A stretch of 64,000 bases of DNA. Origin: Vitellaria paradoxa (Eukaryota > Streptophyta > Magnoliopsida > Ericales > Sapotaceae). The stretch covers positions 25,802,358 through 25,866,357 of the forward strand of contig CM034236.1 of the NCBI GenBank assembly GCA_019916065.1. The letters run 5' to 3'. This document shows positions 55,301 to 64,000 of the stretch, piece after piece (within the stretch, counting starts at the first letter, position 1; every line of letters begins with the position of its first letter). A program made the position numbers and the translations under genes. The notes below the pieces were generated by a model that was given only the letters and a program-made list of their open reading frames with translations, was not told the DNA's origin and did not search any database.

Positions 55301-57160
55301 CTATAATCCAGCGGGACACACCCCCTAAGTATAAGGATCTGGGGTGTCCAACCATTTCCTGCATCATAGGGAATCACATTGTGGATAGAGCTCTACTAGA
55401 CTTAGGTGCTAGTGTTAACCTATTGCCTTACACTTTTTATCAGCAACTAGGCTTAGGTGAGCTGAAACCCACCAGAGTGACATTGCAATTGGCTGACTGT
55501 TCAGTCAAAATGCCTAGGGGTGTGGTGGAGGATGTACTGGTCTAAGTAGACAAGTTCTACTTTCCGGTTGATTTCATAGTGTTGGACACTCAACCCATTC
55601 CACACCCTACCCAATCCATTCCGGTCATCCTTGGTAGACCCTTCCTTGCTACGTCGAATGCTGCGATCAATTGTAGGAGTGGGGTCATGAAACTTTCTTT
55701 TGGGAATATGACCATGGAGATGAATATCTTTCGGGTAGGAAAGCAAATGGGAGAGTGTGAGGATATTAAGGAGGTGGATGTGATCCATGCCTTGAGTGAG
55801 GAGTACTTTGAGAAGTCTTATTTAGAGGATCCTTTAGAGCGTGCTTTAGTGAGGAGTGAGAGATGTGTAGTGTTGGATGGAGAAAATCACATGCATGTTG
55901 GAGAGTTGATAGATGAGACCGAGGATGTCATGGTAGTTAGTGGTTGGGTACCGATTTTTGAGTCTTTGGAGCCTTCCTTGATTAAGCTCAAACCATCAAT
56001 TGAGTGTTCCCCTTTCCCTTCTAGGAAACCATTACCGAGTGAACTTAAGTATGCATTCCTAGGGGAGGGTGAGACATTTCCCATAGTAGTGTCTGCAAGT
56101 TTGGAGAAAGCACAGGAAGTGAGGTTGTTAACAGTGTTGAGTGCCCACCGTCGAGCACTAGGTTGGACTGTGGTAGATCTTCAAGGTATCAGCCCCGTAA
56201 TATGTTCTCATCATATATACCTCGAGGACGATGCTAAGCCGATGAGGCAAATGCAAAGACGGCTAAACCCCAATATGAAGGAAGTTGTAAAAGGGGAGGT
56301 GCTTAAGTTACTTAATGCGGGTATCATTTACCCCATCTCTGATTTGACTACTCAGGTTGTTCCTAAGAAGTCTGGTGTCACTGTGGTTGAGAATGAGAAA
56401 GGCGAGTTAGTGCCTCAACGCACCCAAACTGGGTTGTGTATGTGCATTGACTATAGGCACTTGAATGCGATGACTCGGAAAGACCATTTTCCACTTCCCT
56501 TTTTAGACCAGGTGCTTGAGAGAGTAGCGGGAAAATCTTTCTATTGCTTCCTAGATGGGTACTCAGGATATAATCAGGTTGAGATAGTGCTAGAGGACCA
56601 AGAGAAGACCACTTTCACATGTCCATTTGGGACGTTTGCGTATAGACGCATGCCATTTGGGTTATGTAATGCACCTGTGACTTTTCAGAGGTGTGTGATG
56701 AGCATTTTCAGTGACATGGTCTAGCAGTTCTTGGAGGTGTTCATGGATGATTTCTCTGTCTATGGAGATACATTTGATGAGTGCTTGACCAACCTTGAAA
56801 AGGTGTTAGTGCGTTGTGAGAAGAGTAATTTGGTATTGAACTGGGAAAAGTGCCATTTCATGGTACAACAAGGGATAGTTTTGGGGCATATAGTATCATG
56901 TCGGGGGATTGAGGTTGACAAAGCAAAAGTGGAGTTGATTCAAAATTTTCCTACCCCTAGATGTGTGAAGGACGTGAGATCATTCCTTGGTCATGCTGGT
57001 TTCTATCGGCAATTCATCCAGTCCTTTAGTTCTATTGCCTGACCCTTATGTTTATTGTTGTCCAATGATGTTCCTTTTGAGTGGACAACCTCATGCCAAG
57101 AGGCATTTGACAGACTTAAACATTTGCTTACCACTGCACCAATTGTCCAAAGCCTGGACT
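55301..57160 (+). pseudogene. Element B protease-reverse transcriptase
   Basis: Protease LDLGASVNLLPYTFYQQLG near 55400; RT with CIDYRHLNAMTRKDHF, YCFLDGYSGYNQVEIVL, MPFGLCNAPVTFQ, FMDDFSVYG near 56742. Stops at 55543-55545 (TAA, CAA in A), 56722-56724 (TAG), 57040-57042 (TGA, CGG in A) and about 57160 (TAG, shared with A). A short deletion near 56343 removes residues before TQVVPKKSG. The frame is otherwise collinear with element A. Confidence 0.9.
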
Positions 57161-57657
57161 AGTCCTTACCATTTGAGCTTATGTGTGATGCAAGTGATTC
57201 TGCAGTGGGAGCCGTTCTAGGGCAAAGGAGAAAAGGGAAATCATTTGTCATTACTATGCTAGTAAGACCCTAAATGAGGCTCAAGTGAATTATACCACTA
57301 CGGAAAAAGGAGCTTATAGCTGTAGTGTTTGCCCTAGACAAGTTTAGGTCATACTTGGTGGGATCTCGTGTCACTGTTTTCACTGACCATGTAGCCTTGA
57401 AATATTTGCTTGCCAAGAAAAAGGCCAAGCCTCATCTGATTAGATGGATGCTACTCCTCCAAGAGTTTGATTTGGAGATTAAAGATAAGAAAGGAGTAGA
57501 AAATGTGGTAGCTGACCACTTGTCATGCTTGCCACTGCATCTGCCCGACTCATGTGACCACTCGATTAATGAACATTTCCCTGATGAGCACATCATGCAC
57601 ATAAGCACCACATCTCCTGATCATCTTCCTTAGTATGTAGACATTGCTAACTTTCTA
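57161..57657 (+). pseudogene. Element B RNase H
   Basis: [19 protein letters not shown], then a frameshift near 57263 that is compensated near 57308 (extra A in acggaaaaagg). [34 protein letters not shown] follow. TAG at 57631-57633 replaces the Trp codon of element A (LPWYADI). Confidence 0.88.
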
Positions 57658-58923
57658 GTGACTGGCAAGATGCCTTCCCATTGGGTGAAAGTCAACAGAG
57701 CTAAGTTCTTACGCAATGTGCGTAGCTTCTTTTGGGATGAGCCTTACCTTTACAAGTATTGCTCTGACCAAATTGTGAGACGATGCATTACAGATAGTGA
57801 GATTTCCAATGTCATTGAGTTTTGCCATGCCTTGGCTTGCGAGGGTCACTTCTCTACCAAGAAAACTACCGCTAAGATCCTTCAAAGCAGATTTTATTGG
57901 CCCTCGATGTTCAAGGATGTGCATAACTTCTGTTTGAGCTGTGACCGATGCCAACGATTAGGAGCCTTTTCCAAACATAATGAAATGCCCCAAAATCCTA
58001 TCATCATCTTGAAAATCTTTGATTGTTGGGGGATAGACTTCATGGGCCCGTTTCCTATATCATTTGGTTTTGAGTATATTCTTGTGGCCATAGATTATAT
58101 TTCTACATGGGTAGAAGCCATTGCCACTTGCACCAATGACCATTGTGTGGTGGTCAAGTTCTTGAAGGACTATATCTTTTCCCATTTTGGGATGCCTCGG
58201 GCAATCATTAGTGATGGTGGGAAGCATTTTTGCAACCGGCCCGTAGGTATCTTAATGCGTAGATATGGTGTGACTCATAAGGTGGGGACTTCCTATCACC
58301 CCCAAAACAGTGGCCAGGTTGAGTTGGCAAATAGGGAGATAAAAGGCATTCTTGAGAAAACGGTTAATCCCACACGAAAGGATTGGTCTTTGTGGCTAGT
58401 CGATGCATTATGGGCTTATCGTACAGCTTATAAGACTATTCTAGGCATGTCTCCCTATCGTCTTATTTTTGGCAAGGCTTGCCATCTACCCGTTGAGATG
58501 GAGCATCGAGCCTACGGGGCAATCCGGCAATTCAATGAGAGTCTAGATGATGCCAATATTCTTCGAAAGCTTCAACTGAATGAACTTGACGAATTGAGAA
58601 ATGATGCTTTCAAGAATGCAAAAATTTCCAAGGCTAAAATGAAGGATCTACATGATAGGCACATCCTTAGGAAATCCTTCCATGTGGGCCAAAAAGTCTT
58701 GTTGTACAACTCAAGGTTACATCTCTTTCCTGGGAAGCTAAGGTCTTGGTGGTCGGGTCCCTTTACCATCACTTCTATTTCAGCGCATGGTGTGTGCGAG
58801 GTGCATAACCCATGCAACAACACTACTTTCAAAGTGAATGGCCACCATCTCAAGCCATACTTGGAGAATTTCGTGGCTGAGATTGAGACTTGGGAACTTA
58901 CCGACCCTCCTCCTTTTGAGTAG
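57658..58923 (+). CDS. Element B integrase
   Basis: 421-codon open segment ending at TAG 58921-58923. Zinc finger HALACEGHF...CLSCDRCQR, catalytic Asp in [10 protein letters not shown], Asp in [10 protein letters not shown], Glu in [13 protein letters not shown]-terminal [18 protein letters not shown]. It is the best-preserved part of element B. It has no start codon of its own, being part of the gag-pol polyprotein. Confidence 0.9.
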   Translation: MTGKMPSHWVKVNRAKFLRNVRSFFWDEPYLYKYCSDQIVRRCITDSEISNVIEFCHALACEGHFSTKKTTAKILQSRFYWPSMFKDVHNFCLSCDRCQRLGAFSKHNEMPQNPIIILKIFDCWGIDFMGPFPISFGFEYILVAIDYISTWVEAIATCTNDHCVVVKFLKDYIFSHFGMPRAIISDGGKHFCNRPVGILMRRYGVTHKVGTSYHPQNSGQVELANREIKGILEKTVNPTRKDWSLWLVDALWAYRTAYKTILGMSPYRLIFGKACHLPVEMEHRAYGAIRQFNESLDDANILRKLQLNELDELRNDAFKNAKISKAKMKDLHDRHILRKSFHVGQKVLLYNSRLHLFPGKLRSWWSGPFTITSISAHGVCEVHNPCNNTTFKVNGHHLKPYLENFVAEIETWELTDPPPFE

Positions 58924-59852
58924 TGCTTTGAAGTCCATATTTGTAAATAGTGTCTGTATTTTTGTTTTTCCTTTGTCTTGTTTTGTTTTGTTTTCAATGT
59001 TTGTGTTGTTTCGAAGTCTTGAGTCTAGATTAAGGAGTGTAAATACGAGCATTTAGGACCCTTTTGTTTGTTAAAAAAAAATTCAGCTTTTTAGGGGCGC
59101 CCCTCACTTTTCATGGGCACCTGTCTTGCACCCGAGCCCAACCACAGGTGCCCGTGAAGGGCATGTGCTTCTCTTTAATGGGTCACGTGACCCCACGTTG
59201 GGCAATGAGTTTATATCACTCCCCTTTCGGCTGAACACTCCTTTGCCTTCTTCCTTACCCGATTTCTTCACACTTGGAGCCCCATCAATTGCTTTGCCTT
59301 ACTCTCCCTCTTGACCATCATTCCATGGAATTTTCTTCTTTCTTTGGATCGTGGCTGGGGAGTTCTCACTTGGTTCTTCCTTTGTGCATGGGTATGTGTT
59401 AGGGGATGGAAGAAGAGTTCTCTTTTTGTTGAGGTAAGTTGGCAATATGCGTTGGGTGCTTGGGTGATGCTATTTGGTTTTGGTTTTTGGTACAATTTGA
59501 TGATTTTTGAGTTCAATTTGCTGATTTTGGAGGATTGGGAATGGATGTGTTCTTTGTGATGGGAGTTCTTGAATGTTGCCTACCAAGTGTTTGAGAAATT
59601 GCCTCAACCATGTTGTGTTGGCCAAATGGGAGTGTGAATAATGCTTTAAGTTCTAGATTCTCCAAGGAAAGCATTTGATGTTGTGGGCTTATGTTTAATG
59701 CATGGGAGGATGGTGCAACAAAAGTGCATACCAAGTGTTTGAGATATTATTTCACCTAAGTTGTTTGAGTATGCATTGGGGGTTGTTTTTGAAAGTGAGC
59801 TGTGTGATACTTTGTGAGCCTTTTGACTGCATATTTAGCTTGCCCTTGAATC
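58924..59852 (+). other. Element B spacer between pol and third ORF
   Basis: Non-coding. A degenerate GGGCGCCC cluster lies at 59090-59165 (ggggcgcccctc, catgggcacc, caggtgcccgtg), in the same place as the cluster at 39018-39090 in element A. Confidence 0.7.
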
Positions 59853-61199
59853 ATGCGAAGACATAGAAAGTAGGCCTGACTTGAGGAGCGTGGGGAATTC
59901 TCTCAAGCTAGACGATCTAAGAGGCGTCATGAACCTACACCTCCGCTCTCTTCTTCGTCTAAGGAAGAAGAGGTGGTTGTCACTGAGAAGAACAAGAGTG
60001 CGGGTGATACTTCTTCATCTGAGGAGGCGGTGTCCTCCTCTCTCGAGTACTCTGATACTAATGATCATAGGGGTGAGGATGGAGATGAGCCACCATTTGA
60101 TTCCTATTGGTTTAGGAATTTCACTCGCCAATTGGAGTTTGAGACTTCTTGGAGCCATAAGCCTGTGTTATGTGAACGAGGAATCCGATTGCCACACTTT
60201 CCTACCCTTCGGGATATTTTCACAAGTAGGGGGTGGGTTCGGGCTATGTCTTTTTGTGCTTCTGCTGACCTGGTGCTAGTGCGGGAATTCTTTGTGAATG
60301 TCAAGGTGTATGCACTGGATGAGGGTGCGCAACAACTTTTGGTTAAGGTACGTGGGTAATGCATTCACCTCACGGCATTTACTATTGCTTCATTTCTCGA
60401 TCTTGCATGGGTGGCGGATCCTGGCTACCCTTACTCTGAGGTTACCTATCCTTCTCGGGATACATTGGCTGCTGCTCTTTCTGATAGTTCTCACTGGACT
60501 TGGGGGTTTGTTTCTCAATTTCCAAAGAAGAAATTAAGTCCCCTATACCAAGTCCTTCATGAGCTTTCTTGTAGTCAGCTTTTCCCATTGGTGCATGATG
60601 ATTTTGTCAGTCTAGAGCGTGCTGCACTGCTTTATGCCATTGCCTCTGGAGTTCCCATCGATCTTGCTTTTGTGATCTTTGATACCATCATTCAGCGGGC
60701 TATGAGTATTATGGCACGTTCCGTGCTACCCTTTGGTGGACTCCTTACTAGTATTATCGAGCAATTTGGGGTGGTTGTGGAGGACACTGCTCGGATTGTT
60801 CTTCCTTCTGTTATGATCTCTGAGTCCACCGGTGCTCAAAGTACAGCTCAGTTGTGCTTACGGGATCCTCCCGCTACTGCGCGACCCAGTTCTTCTTCTA
60901 CTGCGGGATCCTCTACCTTCATAGCTCCACCAGTCACTTCTGAACCTCCACGTCCACCCCCACCAGTTCGGCGGCACGATGTTCTTCAGCATATGGATGC
61001 TCGCTTGCAACATGTAGAGGCTGAGCTTCCTGCTATTTGTGGCTCATTAGTTGGGATTGAGGGCGAGCAAGCTGCTCAGCGCCGATTATTGGAATCTCAT
61101 GGTGCTACTTTGGATTCAATCCTTGCAACTCTTCGTGCTTTGGGTCCTACTGCTCCACCTCCTCCTGACCCATATTTTGATCGCCCTAAAAGCCCGTAG
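59853..61199 (+). pseudogene. Element B third ORF (plant transposon-protein-like domain)
   Basis: Counterpart of 38297-36979 in element A. Starts ATG 59853 (MRRHRK) but meets TAG 59871 and TGA 59877. The body then reads SSSKEEEVVVTEKNKSAGD, SHKPVLCERGIRLPHFP, SRGWVRAMSFCASADLVLVR, stop TAA 60357-60359, and ADPGYPYSEV, ELSCSQLFPLVHDD, RSVLPFGGLLTSII, with a Pro-rich tail LGPTAPPPPDPYFDRP. All pieces share one frame, so only nonsense changes break it. Both elements keep it, so it was probably an ancestral element gene. Function unknown. Confidence 0.78.
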
Positions 61200-63580
61200 T
61201 TTGTTAGGCTAGTTTGATATGTTGACCTTGTGTTGCTAGTTTAGGTCTCTATTTTGTGGTTCACTATGTATAACCCTAACACTTTCTTTTTGGAGTGTCG
61301 GCTAGAGTTAGTTTAGGGTGATCTTGTGTACTCTCTTTATATTTTTTCTCTAATGCAAGTCAACACCCTCTTCATGGTGTAGTAGTTTACTTTCTTTTGG
61401 TTTTCTTATGTTTTCTTACGTTCACTACTAACTCTTTTTCTTATCTTATTTTCCCTTTATTTATCTTTTATTTTCTTTCTAACCTTTTCTCTTGTATAGT
61501 TTTTTTTTTCTTTTCTTCAAATAAGGAAGCTCTTGAGGTAATATCCACCCTTTTTACCTTATATTTCTACATTTTGAGCATAACACTTGGATATCTGTTG
61601 TTGGTTGTTGTTGGAAGTGCTGTAGAAACTAGGTTGGGGGGTGTTCTTTATTACTTACAGGGTTCTCTTTTTGGGTGCATGCTTGGCTTATGTGTTATAT
61701 ATTGATTGATCTTTATGCTCATCATTATCATCATGCTCACTTTGCACATTACGAACCCACTTGTCTCTCATAGTTCTCACATTGAGGACACTGCTTAGTT
61801 TGGTTTGGGGGGTAGAGTTCGCATGATGACCCTTTTGTGCTAAAATTGTCAAAATTTTCAAATTTTGAGCATCTTTGAGCTTACATACATAACTTAGCAC
61901 ATTTGTACCTGCATGTTGGCCCTTTTTGGTTTGGTTGATTGTGGATTTGAGTGAGAGAGTGATGAATGAGTCATGTTTAAGCTTTGACGAGAAACGTAAT
62001 TTAAGTTGAGTGTGTTAGGACCTTGTGCATTTCTAACTATCATGGAAGAACTTATGTGCTTAAGAGTGAATTTTATGTAACATGGGTTAATGGAGCATCT
62101 TCGGACTAGGTAGAGACTCAAACCCCTTTAGTGGTGAGCTTTAGAGCCATTAATTCTTTTCATGAGGGGTTGCACATGATTTCAGCTCAGTGGTTCTCTA
62201 TTTTGGTTTTCAATGCCCCAGTTGCATCACACACTTGCATGAGTAGTCACTTGGCGCATATGAGTTGTTTGTGAGCTTAGAACATGATGCTAGGCCCTTT
62301 TTGCTATTTTAAGCCTTTTTGTCCTTTCTTGATATGACATTATCCTAGGAACCAACTTGAAGCTTTACAATAAAGTGTGTGAATTAAAATTTTCTCTTCT
62401 TGGTACACCTCTCATATGATATCCCTTACACCTCATTCACACACTTTAAGCCTTACCCGTATATGTCTTGGGCTAGGAAAATGCCTCAACGTCTAAGTTG
62501 GGACTGTGGGGTTGGGAATGTAAGCTTTAGAGATGCAAATGAGGATGAATGATGGGATGAGAATTTATACGTTGTATAGTTCATTCTTCATCATTTAAAA
62601 AAAAAAAAAGAAAAAAAAAATTTCCCTATTCCTTTTGTTGATTCAGTTGTGGGACTTATGCTTTGTAGTGCAGTTGCTAAGAAGGTCCCAAAAGTAGGTT
62701 GTAAGTTTGTGAATACGCTTCGTGCTGTTGGTTAGGGTATAGAAAGGAAATGGGTAATTTGGGACTCGTGCGTACTTGAGCATATTTATCCCAAGGCATG
62801 TGTTTTGATTTCCATAACTTTCATTATTTAACCATTACCTCATGGCCAAGTTACAACCGGATCAAAGACCTAGTGGATTCTAAGTGAGCAACTCTTGTGT
62901 GTGCATGTAGTGGCCTTGTGTGAGTTGTGTGGTGTAATCTATTGCATGGCATTGAAACTTTTTGATATGAGCTATCCACTCGGAATCTCAATTCAATACA
63001 CTCACTTATTCGTCTGGTTGTGTGCAACTAGGAGAGCATTGCATTATGTGCTGATAGGTATGAGTGAACCTTTAATGAGTGAGTTTCTTTCTATGAGTGG
63101 TCTACCTTGTGAGCTTTTGAAGTTGAAACTTAGTTTCGATTATGCTCTTGAGACCTTGTTGAATAAATGCAACTGTTTTGCACACATGCTTTTCCATTTT
63201 TTATAGTACATGCATTCATGCTTAGCACTTGGGAATTACACATGATATTTAAGTTTCGTGACTTGTTGAGTTTGAACTTGATTCGTTGCTGACCTTAATC
63301 ACTCTTTGATACCTTGAGACTATACCATAGATGTTTGTGGGTGGCATCACTGCAAACCCTCACGAGACCTTACTCGTCTACTAGGGGGAACCTAGGGGTT
63401 TAAAGGGCTTGCCACACATGCTAAGTGTGGTCGTGTGTTCCTACAAAAATGGACATCATGGTAGCTTAGATTTGAGTTAATTTGTTTTGATTTGAATAAA
63501 GATTTGCAAGTTAGAGATGTTCTACCATACGTTTCTATGGCCCATGGTCTAGTTGCATGCATTGCTAGGGACTAGCAATG
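61200..63580 (+). other. Element B non-coding region before 3' LTR
   Basis: About 2.4 kb, alignable with 34653-36978 of element A in reverse orientation; includes aggttggggggtgttc near 61631, ttggggggtagagttcgc near 61811, and a poly-A tract near 62599-62620. No credible protein. Confidence 0.7.
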
Positions 63581-63596
63581 TTTAGGTTGGGGGGTG
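63581..63596 (+). other. Element B polypurine tract
   Basis: tttaggttggggggtg abutting the 3' LTR, the same tract as in element A. Confidence 0.85.
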
Positions 63597-64000
63597 TGAT
63601 TGAGCACATATAATGTTATTTCATCATGATTTTGTAATAGGTTTTAAGTGTTTTATCTTCATAAATCTTATAAGTTATAATGAAGTGAGCTAATTTGCAT
63701 ATTTGTGGATGTTTGCAGGTGTTTGGTGATCAAATTGAAGAGAAAAGGGGTAAATGTGAACTGAAGGAGGTAAGGGGCTGAAGTTGGAACTGATGGGCAC
63801 CCTCAAAAGTGGTGGGCGCCCCACGGAGGCCACGGGTGCCCCACCCAAAAGCAGATGGGCGCCCACTGAGAGGTGATTTTGGAGAAAAAGTTCAAGTGTC
63901 AGAGGCATTTCATCGAGCAGTTGGTGGAGGCTGCCCACGGGCACCCCTCACTACCCACGAGCGCCCCACCCTTAATCAAATAGGCGCCCGCTGAGAGGGT
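63597..64000 (+). repeat. Element B 3' LTR (partial, runs off window)
   Basis: Begins TGATTGAGCAC and matches 32814-32947 joined to 46814 onward, proving the split of the 5' LTR. About 15 differences in 404 bp by eye, many of them C/T or G/A changes inside the GGGCGCCC palindromes. Confidence 0.93.

Larger units (their letters stand above)
32814..64000 (+). mobile_element. Element B: Athila-type Ty3/gypsy retrotransposon, 3' end beyond window
   Basis: Plus-strand element whose 5' LTR starts TGATTGAGCAC at 32814 and whose 3' LTR starts at 63597. Between them lie the primer site, gag, protease-RT-RNase H-integrase, a third ORF and a polypurine tract. Element A splits its 5' LTR and element C splits its gag, each with exact 5-bp duplications. 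Stops and frameshifts have decayed the coding frame. The flank before 32814 is gttag; its partner is off the window. Confidence 0.93.

Noticed and set aside
57658..58923. Element B integrase as a host-domesticated gene
   Set aside because: It has no own start, is collinear with the decayed pol around it and with element A; being open is explained by chance survival.

Overview
The window looks like a repeat-dominated stretch of a flowering-plant nuclear genome, possibly pericentromeric. It is AT-rich and built almost entirely of nested transposable elements: Ty3/gypsy (chromovirus and Athila-type), Ty1/copia, RTE and L1 LINEs, a Cassandra-like 5S-carrying element and MITEs. The only host-gene material I recognise is a decayed, intron-containing fragment of the TBP-associated SNF2 factor BTAF1/MOT1. 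I cannot name the species. I see no tRNA gene, CRISPR array or bacterial-type operon.

Layout. 1-7745: minus-strand chromovirus. Its 5' LTR is at 7405-7745 and its 3' LTR runs off the left edge. It is invaded by two RTE LINEs and has lost RNase H and most of integrase. 8945-12290: BTAF1-like pseudogene, minus strand, six exons with two stops and three frameshifts. 14089-22790: a long-inverted-repeat MITE split by an 8.2 kb Ty1/copia element (14468-22711, TSD TTAAT), which itself holds a Del/Tekay-like LTR insertion carrying a 333-bp tandem duplication. 22797-23412: an older LTR fragment of that type. 23905-24560 and 30406-30560: Cassandra-like sequence with two antisense 5S rRNA-like segments, split by a minus-strand L1 LINE (24561-30405). 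31559-32288: hAT-type MITE (8-bp TSD). 32318-32787: a foldback MITE.

32814-64000 is one nested assembly. Element B (plus strand, Athila-type gypsy) starts at 32814, and its 3' LTR starts at 63597 and continues past the window. Element A (minus strand, a related Athila-type element, 32948-46808) sits inside B's 5' LTR with TSD GTGAT. Element C (Ty1/copia, 48973-53753) sits inside B's gag with TSD TGTGG. By eye, A's LTRs differ at about 7 substitutions and 1 indel in about 1.69 kb. B's LTRs differ by roughly 4% over the part visible and C's by more than 4%, so B came first and A is young.

A and B carry the same modules: tRNA-Asp-type primer site, gag, protease, RT, RNase H, integrase without chromodomain, a third ORF downstream of pol, a long non-coding stretch, a G-rich polypurine tract, and clusters of the palindrome GGGCGCCC in the LTR and after pol. 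Both share an in-frame TAG between RT and RNase H. A's 5.6-kb gag-pol frame is otherwise broken by only one more stop.

I did not find a clearly new biological system. The best candidates for a second look are the GGGCGCCC arrays shared by unrelated LTR families, the shared TAG in A and B, and the third ORF.
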